Below, one piece after another: positions 36,605 through 47,520 of a stretch of DNA of 64,000 nucleotides. The stretch's first letter is position 1. Every line of letters begins with the position of its first letter. The notes beneath the pieces are model-generated. The model searched no databases, was not told where the DNA came from, and saw nothing but the letters and a program-made list of their open reading frames with translations. Made by a program: the position numbers and the translations under genes. The stretch is from Branchinecta lynchi (lineage: Eukaryota > Arthropoda > Branchiopoda > Anostraca > Branchinectidae), in assembly GCA_023053575.1 (NCBI GenBank), contig JAKZAP010000001.1, positions 27,794,533-27,858,532 of the forward strand. The letters run 5' to 3'.

Positions 36605-38048
36605 AACAAGAGCTACGAGCTCATATGGCACTTGTTACGATAAGTGATGCAATAAAGTCGATGAGTATGTCACAATATACCACCTTCAAACCCCCTAGGT
36701 TCGGAACTAGAAATAGGATATCTACTTTCACTCGAGTCTGGGTATTTCCGGCATTACGTCGGATCATCTAGGGCATAATACTTTTCTACCTTTTAAGTTT
36801 AGATCCACTCGTTTGGTTCCTAGACGTGCCAAACTATTTCCGGTACCCCCCCCCCCCGAAATCCCCCTGCCACGGCCGAATAATCTGTTTCGGACAGGTA
36901 AATGAATAATTTAAAGCATCTTATCTTACCGCCTATCAAGTTTGACTCGAATCCGTTCACCCGTTCAAAAGTTATGCATGCCACTAGATTCCGGTCCCCC
37001 CCCCCTCCACGATGGTCGGATCGGGGAAACAACTATTCTCAAGGCAGTCTGTTCGGGTCGCTGATATGCCTACCAAATTTCATCGTCCTAGTACCGAACT
37101 CGCGGGATCACCAAATTCCGACCCCAACCCACCCCCCAACTCCCCCCAATGTGCCCAAACCCGGTCCGGTTATGCCAAAGATGTATCTAGGACTTGAGCA
37201 AGTTCTTCCCACCAAGTTTCGTCCCAATCCCTACACTCTAAGCGTTTCCCAAGATTTCCAGTTTCCCCCTCCCGTCCCCCCCAAAGTCACCGGATCCGGT
37301 CCGGATTTTAAGTAGGTCGTCTGAGGCACAAGGTCTCTCCAAACAGTCCAAACATCCAATTTCATTGTTATCCGATCGCCCGTTCGAAAGTTATAAATAC
37401 CCCAAGATTCCGGATTCCCCCTCCCTCCACTCCCCCCACGATGCTCGGATCGAGGGAATGACTATTTCCATCTTATTCATTTAGGATCCCTGGTATGCGT
37501 GCCAAGTATCATTGTCCTAGCACATCCAGAAGTACGACTAGCGGGATCACCGGAATTCCACTCCCCCCCCCTCAACCTCCCACAGAGCCCGAATCCAGTG
37601 CGGATATGTCAACGATGTATCTAGGACTTGTGTTTGTTCTTCCCGCCAAGTTTCATCCCGATCACTCCACTCTAAGGGTTTTCCAAGATTTCCGGTTCCC
37701 CCCTCCAGCTTCCCCCAAAGTCGTCGGATCCAGTCCAGATTTTCAGCGGGTCGTATGAAACACGGGGTCTTTCCAAATACCACGTTTCATTAAGATCCGA
37801 TTACCCGTTCAAAAGTTATAAATACCTCTAGATTCCCGATTCCCTTTCCCTCTACTCCCCCCACGATGCTCAGACCGGTGAACGGACTATTTCCAACTTA
37901 TTATTTTTGGGTCCCTGATATGCCTGCCAAGTTTCATCGTCCTAGCTTATGTGGAAGTGACCGAGCTAGCAAAAACTGTACAGACCGACGGACGGACAGA
38001 AATTGCGATCGCTATATGGCATATGGCCGAAGGGCAAGTGCCATAAAA
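36605..38048 (+). mobile_element. E-family element E3, complete termini
   Basis: It starts AACAAGAGCTACGAGCTCAT (same subfamily as E4) and ends GACAGACCGACGG-like, then GCTATATGGCATATGG and GTGCCATAAAAA. CAAGTTTCAT-type block starts lie near 37074, 37214, 37352, 37503, 37651, 37782 and 37930, spaced 131-151 bp. Identical block types recur every third block, about 427-429 bp. This is the clearest view of the higher-order period. Confidence 0.8.
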
Positions 38049-38559
38049 AGATTACAAAAGACGGTAAATTCAACCTTGGCTTTCGAAACTTTCACAAGCC
38101 TTAGGACCAATTTATCGCATTAATTGGACTATTTTATACAATCACGGCGTATTTTGTCTAATACTAAATACCATATTTAGAACTACAATAATGGTGACAA
38201 CTATAATAATAGTAATAACTACAATACCGTAATAAAATTGTAACGATTACAACACAGTCGTTATTAATTACTGTAGTAGTAATTTTGCATAGCCTACTGA
38301 TGTTTCTCCTTCGATATTTTAGACTTGTTTTGTAAACAAAGTGAAACTGGGAAAGAAGACTGAACTGAATTGACTTAACATATCAAGAATAATTAGTTTT
38401 TCGTCATGAATCTCATTGGTTCAGATGAAAATAAAATATTTGAACGAAACTGGACTCTCAAACCGAGCGGCACTGGGAATTTCTCTCAGGAACCAGAGGA
38501 ACAGTAAAAACTTTGACAATTAGAACTGCAATGACTGTGACCATGTCTTTTACTTCCAG
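38049..38559 (+). promoter_or_regulatory. 5' flank and likely 5' intron of the lectin-like gene
   Basis: AT-rich sequence with many AATAAT/ATAACTAC runs to about 38250. It ends in TCTTTTACTTCCAG directly before the ATG at 38560, a good splice acceptor. An upstream non-coding or short coding exon is therefore likely, but I cannot locate it or a promoter. Confidence 0.4.
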
Positions 38560-40044
38560 ATGCCAACTATACTACTAAGATCGTCTTTGTTACTTGGTAC
38601 CCTGCTTTCAGTAATAGCAAAAGGTAACGAAGACTCAAATCAACTGATCCTCGACGAAGAGGTAACGGCCACGTTTGAGTTCAATGGCAAGCGTCAACGA
38701 ATCTGGTCCTGGCACGGAAATTCAGAATACTTCAACTCGAGGCTAGAAGACCAGAGATTTTTCTATGAGCCTGTCATTGTTCCCTTCGTAAGCAATGACA
38801 ACCAGACTTCTGTCACACTATACAATGACCCTTCAATGCAATCCACAGACAGACATAAAGTCAAACTCATTATCAGTACCAATGATAGTGAAGTCCATAA
38901 TCTGGCATACCAGACAGTAAAAATAGCTTTGAAAAGCGGCACTGAAATTAAGAAAGGAAATGTGCAGCCCCTACGAATTATGAAGCTCAACCTTGTATTG
39001 CCAAAGTCGTACTCAGATCCATCAAATTCCAAGAAGCAGTGCCGATTTGGGAGGACATTCATGAACCCGGGACCGACAGTTCAACTAGTCATATCAACGG
39101 ATTCAGTGGAAAAAGCAAAGGAAATCGCGAGACTTCTACAGAACGACTTCATCTCATACTCCATGGACATTGATCTAGACACAGTGATCAAACGGCGGAC
39201 TATTACACTGAAAAACTTCGGACCGTTAAAAGGTAGGATCAACCTAGCTCATGTCCAGTCCCAACGACTCTTATCAGTGAACAAACAACTACAGAAAGAC
39301 GATGAACAGAAGAAGGAAGAGTTGAAAAACTCACGGAAGGAAAATATCGACCTGAAAGAGGAACTCCAGGCAAACATTAAGCTAATGCAGAACAAGATTG
39401 CTGACTTAACGGAAGACAACAGAAAGCTTCGCGAGAAGATACTAAAGATGGAAGAATACGTGAAGGCAACAGAGGAGAACACTGAACTAAAGGGAGAAGC
39501 ATTGAAAAATTCTTTCAAAGAAAATGCAGACCAGAAACAGGAATTCCAGACAAAGATGAAGCAGATTCTTGAGACGATTGTAGTGTTAACGGAAGTGACC
39601 GATAAGATTTACACGAAGATGCTCAACTTGGAAGAAGAACTGATCACCATTCGAAAAGGTCAAACGGTTAGCTGTCTTCCCAACTGGACCAGAGCGTGCT
39701 TCCTTGGCACATGCTCCTGCTATCGATTTTTCTCCGATACAAAATCCTGGCATGATGCTTCACAAAGTTGCAAAAATTTTGGCTCTGAGTTGGCCTCCAT
39801 CCACAGCTTCCAAGAGGACTACTTCATAGGCGAGCTATATGGAGCCACACGGGCCTGGATTGGTCTCAACGGTCTTTCCCGAAAAGGTCAGTACGTATGG
39901 AGTGACAGAACACCCCTGGATTTTACAGCCTGGATCTCGGAAGCGCCTACTGGGCCAAGCTGTGTTTTGACGCACCAACATAGCCAGTGGGACGACTTTT
40001 CTTGTTCACTTAGTTCTGCATACGTATGCAAACAAAAACTTTAA
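38560..40044 (+). CDS. Secreted coiled-coil C-type-lectin-like protein
   Basis: An intact 494-residue frame. Residues 1-21 are a signal peptide (MPTILLRSSLLLGTLLSVIA). Residues about 25-226 form a domain I do not recognise, predicted beta-rich, with one cysteine (C161) and sequons such as NQTS and NDSE. Residues 227-366 are a charged heptad-like coiled coil with an internal near-repeat (ELKNSRKENIDLKEELQ and ALKNSFKENADQKQEFQ), suggesting oligomerisation. Residues 372-494 are a C-type-lectin-like domain of the long type: C372, C380, C385, C387, C404, WIGL at 433-436, WDDFSC at 477-482 and final C490. The calcium/sugar motif is not canonical: EAP (461-463) stands where EPN or QPD is usual. Carbohydrate binding is thus uncertain; an extracellular recognition or immune-type role is only an inference. 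No paralogue is nearby. Confidence 0.9.
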   Translation: MPTILLRSSLLLGTLLSVIAKGNEDSNQLILDEEVTATFEFNGKRQRIWSWHGNSEYFNSRLEDQRFFYEPVIVPFVSNDNQTSVTLYNDPSMQSTDRHKVKLIISTNDSEVHNLAYQTVKIALKSGTEIKKGNVQPLRIMKLNLVLPKSYSDPSNSKKQCRFGRTFMNPGPTVQLVISTDSVEKAKEIARLLQNDFISYSMDIDLDTVIKRRTITLKNFGPLKGRINLAHVQSQRLLSVNKQLQKDDEQKKEELKNSRKENIDLKEELQANIKLMQNKIADLTEDNRKLREKILKMEEYVKATEENTELKGEALKNSFKENADQKQEFQTKMKQILETIVVLTEVTDKIYTKMLNLEEELITIRKGQTVSCLPNWTRACFLGTCSCYRFFSDTKSWHDASQSCKNFGSELASIHSFQEDYFIGELYGATRAWIGLNGLSRKGQYVWSDRTPLDFTAWISEAPTGPSCVLTHQHSQWDDFSCSLSSAYVCKQKL

Positions 40045-40470
40045 ATGAATCTCGACTGTGACAACAGCTGTCTGATGTACATTGCTCGCCGCCTCTTCCG
40101 GTCATTCTTGATCCGAAACTCTCGGAATTTTACATTACGGATTCTGAGAAAGGGTTAATGGTCTATGGTATCCAATTATTTTCCTCTGAAGGCTCATCCT
40201 TAGGTGAGTATAGGCATAGTTATCTAGCGTCACCGAGAGGGTTCCGGCGAAAAGTCCCCGTGACAAAACATACCCATGGCAAAACTTCCTCTTGACTACA
40301 CCTTCTTCTACAAAAGGTCGCCATACAAGATATGAAACTGCCACAAGTAGAGACTCGGTATTTTGCTTTTGACTCAAGGTGCATAATCTAGGTGAAACAA
40401 CTACGAAGATTCCCGTTGGCGATATGGGACACAGTCTTATGGGCTTCAAAGACGGGTGTGGGATCAGTTG
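40045..40470 (+). other. Downstream flank of the lectin-like gene
   Basis: This is the probable 3' UTR, with no AATAAA close to the stop. An ATTAAA occurs at about 40583 within the palindrome's left arm. The minus-strand frame at 40135-40449 has no recognisable domain. Confidence 0.3.
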
Positions 40471-40471
40471 C

Positions 40472-40834
40472 TTACACTGTCAGAAGTTTCAAAACAGATA
40501 ACACAAGAAAGCGCTGTTTTAACAGATTAGTAGTAACAGACAACACTTTTGATACTCATCTCTTGTGTTTGAAAACGTTATGCATTAAATGTTATGCATA
40601 ACAGGTATTGCAGGGAAGAGCAAAAACAGCCAAAAAAGCATCTGCTGACTTTTTTGTTTGTCTTCATGATGTCGGAAAATTCAGCAGATGCTTTTTCGCT
40701 GTTTTTCGGCTCTTGCTTGTTCTGGATAACATTTTCAAGCCCAACACATAACATCCGAAGTGTTGTCTGTTACGCACCGTCTGTTAAAACGACGCATTTT
40801 TGCGTCACCTGTAATGAAAGTTCTGACAGTGTAA
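40472..40834. repeat. Long imperfect palindrome (arms ~155-177 bp)
   Basis: The left arm 40472-40648 and right arm 40681-40834 are reverse complements with mismatches and gaps. ACACTGTCAGAA, GTTTTAACAGA, TAACAGACAACACTT and GCATCTGCTGA on the left recur as complements on the right, around a loop of about 32 nt. It may be a foldback/MITE element. If transcribed with the lectin gene it would form a long hairpin. Confidence 0.85.
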
Positions 40835-40859
40835 TTTACGTAGCCTTAATGTCCTCCCC

Positions 40860-42870
40860 CCCCAAAAAAAACAGCGCCACTAATTTTTTGAGCATTAGCA
40901 TTTCTAGACAGTTTAAAAAGATAAATAAGAAGAAAACAGTTACGGATGTTAGGACAAAGTGACTGAACTTGTGAGAGTATCCGATCAAGTCAGTGCGTCA
41001 GGAAGGCAAGGTAAACGAGTCAAACCGATAATTTGGAATATGTGCTAAAAAAGAAAGTAACTGTTCTGATTTTCTGTTTGGGAGTATACATGTAAATGTA
41101 ATACCTATGGGAATATTATACTGTTTACTCTGGTCTATAAGAGTGTGTTAAAATCACAGCTTAACAACCTAGGCAGTTAAGCAAGCTCGATTTATTTTTC
41201 GGACAGAGTGGGCGGGCCACAACCGTGCGACATTAGCGGAAACCGGTGGAACTTCGCAGTCGGATGAACTCGGAGTAAGCGGTAGGATGTGTTATGTGAT
41301 TATGCCAATTGGCGAATGCATTGTGGCTGGGTACTTGAGCACCGGGACTAATTGCAAATCATTAAAGGACACATGAACAATGAAACCATACTTGAACACA
41401 CCATGGAGAATGCATTTACAGACATGGCCACGGAGAGCATTTTTCTCCTGAGCGTGACGTTTTAAAAATAGGGATGTTTGTTTCTGGAGGTTTGCACATG
41501 CAGACTCAAAGACAAAAAGCGCAATTCATTCAAATCTTGTACAGCGCTGGCCGGATCGTATTGGAATTTCTTCTAGATATACGTTTGGGCTTAACTGGTT
41601 AAAAAATATTCCAGAAGAAGGGTTGATTGGAGACATTGTTCATTTCTAAAATTGTTCGGTACTAAAATAAGGACATATGTAAAATGGAGCAAAAATCATA
41701 GCTTGGAAACACTATTTCGTATTTGGATTGGGTTTTCTCCAGGCAATGTTAACGGAAGTCATACAAATAATACATGTACAGATTAATGAAGAGGCTAGTT
41801 TTTTTAATACTAGGAGAGGCTACATTTGTAGAAAGTATAAAGTGTCATGCCAAAGGCTAGTGACAATAGTCGTGTCTATTTAACTGTTCAAGTGGCTAAA
41901 CCGAAGGACTGGGCCCTCCCGAAAAATGTTTTTCTTTATCTCTGACCCTGTCTAGACAGAGTTTCAATAGAGAAATCGCACTGGTTCAAATATTGTAACA
42001 TAGTCATTCCATTGCAACTCTGCCTGGTTTCTCTTGAGCTTCCACAGTCGGAGTGGTTCCAATCCGCACCACTAGGTAATTCCACGGTCGGACCAACTCC
42101 GGGTTTTGACTAGCGGTTTGAATTTGGCAATCTATAGGCTACATTTAATACTAGAATGCATCCGATTTACTCCTTCAAAACCACAGTCAATATTCTGCTT
42201 CGAAGACACTAGGCACTAGCTTGTACCCTAAGCTGTCGGTCGCCTCCGGAAATCGAGTCTATAAAAATGTTTCCTGAGTTTTACAGTTCTGAAAAAAAGC
42301 ACCAAAGCATTTTTGCTATTCAGATGAACTTCGATTTTGAAGCCCTTTCAGTATTTAGCCATATTTGATGTGAACTAGACGGGTGCATATCAGCTGGGAT
42401 TTATCCTAGCGTTATTTCGACAGAAACATTTAGACAAAACTGTTTTCTTATTTGTTCTACCGCAGATTCTTTTTCTACAAAGAAGGGTTGAATTTATTGC
42501 CATCAATATTAATCACATAGGTTATTAGCCTTTCAAGTGTCTACAAATCTTAAACTTAATCAAGTAATAAAAAATGCTCGTAAATAAAATCTGAAACGTT
42601 TGCCTTCGATGCCTTAATCAGAACACTAGCGAGAAGACAAAACTTTCTTTTTGGACCTTTGAGATATTCCTCACCCTGAAACTAAAATTCTCGTTGACTA
42701 GATATTCCTTTTCTCACTTTAATCTTTAACCCTTCCCCGCACATAAGCATCCCCCCCCCCCCATTTACATCCCGTCCAAGGTCGGTCTCGTCGACGCTCC
42801 AGCCGAGTTCTCCATTGCCGAATATAAATTAGAACTGACTTTCTGGTTCTAACATCTTTATTTTCATAAT
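40860..42870. other. Unannotated stretch
   Basis: No exon, RT motif or clear repeat is identified. A poly(C) tract occurs at about 42751-42762. Confidence 0.25.
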
Positions 42871-42871
42871 A

Positions 42872-43287
42872 GTTGCGTTTTTGCTGATACCATGGTATCT
42901 GATACCACGGTCCAAAGTCGTTTTTGCAGTTATCGTGGTATCTGATACCACGGTCAAAAGTTGTTTTTGCAGTTATCGTGGTATCTGGCCAGTTATCGTG
43001 GTATCAGATATTCAGATACTACGGTCCGACGGTGGTAACTGGTCGTGGTATCTGAAAAGTCATCTCACTTTCATCAAATTTCGTCAGATTGGTGAGAAAG
43101 AAGCGTAGCACTTAGTGATGTAACTGGATATCTGTTTTTCTATTGGGATGACTTCGAAAAGTGCAATTTCGGCAATAGTAGTTTTTGCAGAGCACTGTGT
43201 ATCAGATACCACGATAACTGCAAAAACGACTAATTGCAGATCCAGTTACCGTGGTAACAGATACCATGGTATCAGCAAAAACACAAC
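42872..43287. mobile_element. TA-flanked inverted-repeat element (MITE)
   Basis: The ends are GTTGCGTTTTTGCTGATACC and the reverse complement of GTTGTGTTTTTGCTGATACC, flanked by TA on both sides (42870-42871 and 43288-43289), as in Tc1/mariner-type target duplication. The inverted similarity extends about 90 bp, including CGTTTTTGCAGTTATCGTGG on each side. Inside, the palindromic word GTGGTATCTGATACCAC recurs. No transposase frame is present. Confidence 0.85.
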
Positions 43288-43340
43288 TAATGAATGCCAA
43301 GACGGCATTGCGAGGTCCCGTCGTCCCGGGCCGCTTCACA

Positions 43341-43425
43341 TTAAATTTCACGGTGCAAAACGGATGTCAGCTATATTTTATTAGAGTTATATTTCGGCCC
43401 TTTTTGGCAAGGGTCCTATTCAGGC
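43341..43425 (+). repeat. Short TTTCGGCCC module
   Basis: It contains GCAAAACGGATGTCAGCTAT, TTTATTAGAGTTATATTTCG and GGCCCTTTTTGGCAAGGG, aligning with the modules at 31.3 and 21.3 kb. TTTATTAGAG is shared only with the 31.3-kb copy. Confidence 0.6.
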
Positions 43426-43798
43426 TCAAGCCACTCAAGCTGGAAAATGAACTTGTGGAAAAACAATTAAAGGACCCCTCTTCCTTATTCTGGCTTTTAT
43501 AATATATTTAGCTCCCATATGTAATTATAAGCTTCTAAAATCCTCACCTTTCTCCATAGTTTCATTCCGTAACTACGAATTTTTAGCGCTTTTTCGGCCT
43601 TGCCGAGTTTTCCCGTCACCCAGCGAAAAGTTTGCCGGAATCTTCAACGTCCGCTGACAATTCTTTCACACATAAGGATGTGATAATCTTCTGTTTATTA
43701 CTTCTTTTATTTGCTTAGTTTTCCCACTTTTTAACAAAGGCACGTTCAGTTTTCAAATTTTTTGCGCCCAGCCGCCGCGTCGGATAGCAGGAAGGTTG

Positions 43799-44275
43799 TA
43801 TAATAATAATAATAATAATAATAATTGTATTTGAAAAAGCCCGAGGGCCATATACAGGTACAGGTTATTAATACACAGAAACGTCAATCAACATACAACT
43901 AATCTACGGAAAGCTTTCTATATTCTAAAGCTCTAGACACAAACCTACAAATCTTACTAATCGCCTGGGCGGATGTACACTTCAGGATACCAGGGAGTGT
44001 CGGGATATACCCACCGAAAATCTCCCTACGGAGATCCGAAAGCTCTTGGTACCGGCTTAGAAAATGGCCAATATCCTCATCTTCACCACCGCAAAGGGGA
44101 CACGCATATTTCCCATCCGGACTCTTCTTATTCCTATCAAACATTTTTTTTCTACCGTGGAGTGGTAGGCAATTCGCCCTCAGTTGGATCCAGTACCTCA
44201 AATAAATCGCGGGTAGATTAAGCTTAAAATAAAATTCTGGCTCATAAACTGTCTTCACCATACTATAACTTCTAA
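43799..44275 (-). pseudogene. Non-LTR retrotransposon 3' end with zinc knuckle and (ATT)n tail
   Basis: The minus-strand frame encodes RYWIQLRANCLPLHGRKKMF and then CPLCGGEDEDIGHFLSRY, a Cys-Cys-His (possibly final C to Y) knuckle typical of the C-terminus of LINE ORF2 proteins. It is followed by a short 3' UTR and an (ATT)n microsatellite (plus strand 43801-43826) that is the element's tail. The frame ends in a proper stop, but all upstream catalytic parts are absent, so it is a 5'-truncated insertion. Confidence 0.8.
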
Positions 44276-44354
44276 GGGTATCCGATGAAGAAATAATTAC
44301 AAGCCATTTCTGTGTTTCCTGGTCTTCAATAACTCTCAGTACTTCATATATCGC

Positions 44355-44625
44355 CGGTGGACAGGCAGAACCGCGTAACTCAATTTTTGTGATTTTTCAG
44401 GAAATTAAAAAAACAAACGCATTTCGCCGCATCGCATGCAAAAAATTCGAAAAAAAATTGAAGCAGACGAAAAATAATGCTGCATTTTATGAGAGCATTA
44501 GATTCCGAATATCCCAACCGGGAATGCGCTTTTTAAAAGATACGCGGTTCTGCCTGTCTCTACCTCCCATAAGGCATCAGACTTTTTGGGACAGGCAAAA
44601 ACGCGTAACTGAGCAAACTACATTG
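44355..44625. repeat. Segment bounded by ACAGGCA...CGCGTAACT direct repeats
   Basis: GGACAGGCAGAACCGCGTAA near 44359 and GGACAGGCAAAAACGCGTAA near 44591 bracket about 230 bp. A related word, CGCGGTTCTGCCTGTC, occurs in inverse orientation near 44543. The arrangement suggests a small mobile or rearranged unit in the 3' flank of the 44.7-kb exon. Confidence 0.45.
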
Positions 44626-44706
44626 TAATTCAGATACAATTGAATACAAAAGTAAAAATCAAAAGGAACTCGCATCACTGGACACCACGGCTTTAATGTC
44701 CACGCT

Positions 44707-45113
44707 ACACGTTCTCATTTTCCTCCTCATGGGGCTCTTCTTCGTCTTCATCTGGCTCGGGTAGCCTGTCTTTCTTTTTCGTAGATTTCAAGGACTTGTA
44801 TTCCTGATGGAAGATCTCGGGTATGGCCCCCGTACTGCAAAGCTTCAGTAAGTCTTTCAGTTTTTCTTCTGAGATGGGGAGTTCCGATTTATAGCACCGG
44901 TTTGGCAATTTCTTGGACCATTCTAGTCTTTCCGTTTTGACTTGGGAACTGGAGAATCCGCAGTGATATTCTATCTGGCTGCTCCCCTTTTTTACTCTGA
45001 CCCAACGAAGCTTGCTTGTTGGTATCTTTACCTTCTTCAAAATCGGAACCGACTTGTCCTTCCAATCATGAAAGTCAGGATAAGTCATTTGGATCACATT
45101 ATACGGGATCGAC
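44707..45113 (-). CDS. Unidentified protein, probable last exon
   Basis: The minus-strand frame is open from a strong acceptor (GCCTCTTTTTAG, exon from 45113) to a TAG stop at 44707. There is no convincing ATG at its start, so it is best read as a terminal exon of about 135 residues. It begins SIPYNVIQMTYPDFHDWKDK, continues with basic sequence, has a KLKDLLKLCSTGAIPEIFHQ segment and ends in an acidic tail (EPDEDEEEPHEEENENV). Codon use is protein-like and no internal stop occurs. I recall similar C-terminal sequences in transposon-associated proteins of marine invertebrates but cannot name the family. The intron before it would contain the 45-48 kb repeat array. Confidence 0.55.
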
Positions 45114-47520
45114 TAAAAAGAGGCACGGCACGGCACGGCATGGTGCAGGAGGCACGCCTACTAAAAAGAGGCACACGTACTAAAAAGAGGCACGGCATAC
45201 TAAAAGAAGGCACGCTTGCACCAGGAGGCATGCACCGTCTGTGCCTTTTTTTGGGATCGTTTTCTTGCGTGCCTTTTTTGGGCCCCTGTTCTGGCGTGCC
45301 TTTTTTTGGTGCTCGACTTCTATGGGCTATAAAAGGTGATTCTATAACGTGCCTTTTTACGACACTTTTTTGGCGTGCCTTTTTTGGGACTCTTTTCTGG
45401 CGTGCCTTTTTTTGGTACTCGACAAAAAGGCACGCCAAAAAAGTGTCGTAAAAGACACGTTACTGAATCACCTTTAATGGCGTGCCTTTTTAGGACCATT
45501 TTCTGGTGTGCCTTTTTTGGGACCCTTTTCTGGCGTGCCTTTTTTTGGTACTCGACTTCTATGGGCTATAAAAGGTGATTCTATAACGTGCCTTTTTACG
45601 ACACTTTTTTGGCGTGCCTTTTTAGGACCATTTTCTGGCGTGCCTTTTTTGGGACCCTTTTCTGGCGTGCCTTTTTTTGGTACTCGACAAAAAGGCACAC
45701 CAAAAAAGTGTCGTAAAAGGCACGTTATAGAATCACCTTTTATGGCGTGCCTTTTTAGGACCTTTTTCTGGCGTGCCTTTTTTTGGTACTCGACTTCTAC
45801 TCGCTTTTTTTGGTACTCGTACTCGACTTCTATGGGCTATAAAAGGTTTTTATAACGTGCCTTTTTACGACACTTTTTTGGCGTGTCTTTTTAGGACCAT
45901 TTTCTGGCGTGCCTTTTTTGGGACCCTTTTCTGGCGTGCCTTTTTTTGGTACTCGACATCTACTCGCTTTTTTTGGTACTCGTACTCGACTTCTATGGGC
46001 TATAAAAGGTGATTCTATAACGTGCCTTTTTACGACACTTTTTTGGCGTGCCTTTTTAGGACCATTTTCTGGCGTGCCTTTTTTGGGACCCTTTTCTGGA
46101 GTGCCTTTTTTTGGTACTCGACAAAAAGGCACACCAAAAAAGTGTCGTAAAAGGCACGTTATAGAATCACCTTTTATGGCGTGCCTTTTTAGGACCTTTT
46201 TCTGGCGTGCCTTTTTTTGGTACTCGACTTCTACTCGCTTTTTTTGGTACTCGTACTCGACTTCTATGGGCTATAAAAGGTTTTTATAACGTGCCTTTTT
46301 ACGACACTTTTTTGGCGTGTCTTTTTAGGACCATTTTCAGGCGTGCCTTTTTTAGGACCCTTTTCTGGCGTGCCTTTTTTTGGTACTCGACATCTACTCG
46401 CTTTTTTGGTACTCGTACTTGACTTCTATGGGCTATAAAAGGTGATTCTATAACGTGCCTTTTTACGACACTTTTTTGGCGTGCCTTTTTAGGACCATTT
46501 TCTGGCGTGCCTTTTTTGGGACCCTTTTCTGGCGTGCCTTTTTTTGGTACTCGACAAAAAGGCAGCCAAAAAAGTGTCGTAAAAGGCACGTTATAGAATC
46601 ACCTTTTATGGCGTGCCTTTTTAGGACCATTTTCTGGCGTGCCTTTTTTGGGACCCTTTTCTGGCGTGCCTTTTTTTGGTACTCGACAAAAAGGCTCGCC
46701 AAAAAAGTGTCGTAAAAGGCACGTTATAGAATCACCTTTTATGGCGTGCCTTTTCAGGACCATTTTCTGGCGTGCCTTTTCTGGCGTGCCTTTTTTTGGT
46801 ACTCGACTTCTACTCGCTTTTTTTGGTACTCGTACTCGACTTCTATGGGCTATAAAAGGTTTTTATAACGTGCCTTTTTACGACACTTTTTTGGAGTGAC
46901 TTTTTAGGACCATTTTCTGGCGTGCCTTTTTTGGGACCCTTTTCTGGCGTGCCTTTTTTTGGTACTCGACATCTACTCGCTTTTTTTGGTACTCGTACTC
47001 GACTTCTATGGGCTGTAAAAGGTGATTCTATAACGTGCCTTTTTACGACACTTTTTTGTCGTGCCTTTTTAGGACCATTTTCTGGCGTGCCTTTTTTGGG
47101 ACCCTTTTCTGGCGTGCCTTTTTTTGGTACTCGACTTCTACTCGCTTTTTTTGGTACTCGTACTCGACTTCTATGGGCTATAAAAGGTTTTTATAACGTG
47201 CCTTTTTACGACACTTTTTTGGCGTGCCTTTTTAGGACCCTTTTCTGGCGTGCCTTTTTTGGGACCCTTTTCTGGCGTGCCTTTTTTTGGTACTCGACAT
47301 CTACTCGCTTTTTTTGGTACTCGTACTCGACTTCTATGGGCTGTAAAAGGTGATTCTATAACGTGCCTTTTACGACACTTTTTTGGCGTGCCTTTTTGTC
47401 GAGTACCAAAAAAAGGCACGCCAGAAAAGGGTCCCAAAAAAGGCACGCCAGAAAATGGTCCTAAAAAGGCACGCCATAAAAGGTGATTCTATAACGTGCC
47501 TTTTACGTTATAGAAATACA
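45110..47520. repeat. Complex GCGTGCCTTTTT array (direct and inverted), core
   Basis: Dozens of copies of GGCGTGCCTTTTT are spaced about 30-35 bp apart, built into longer units with GACCATTTTCTGGCGTGCC, GGTACTCGACTTCTATGGG, GGGCTATAAAAGG and TCTATAACGTGCC. GGGCTATAAAAGG recurs at about 45562, 45836, 45997, 46267 and 46427, spaced 274/161/270/160, so a higher-order unit of about 431 bp. Inverted blocks (AAAAAGGCACGCC...AGAATCACC) start near 45421, 45687, 46121, 46551, 46683 and 47400. Frames of 70-143 residues on both strands are products of the periodicity, not genes. Confidence 0.93.

Noticed and set aside
38763..39518. Minus-strand frames of 89-99 residues
   Set aside because: They are antisense shadows of the lectin-like coding sequence.
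45094..47486. Many overlapping frames of 70-143 residues (MPFLGPFSGVPFFGTR-like and KKGTPEKGPKKGTPE-like)
   Set aside because: They occur on both strands in every array unit and follow the repeat period. A unit without stops explains them; there is no start context or independent conservation.
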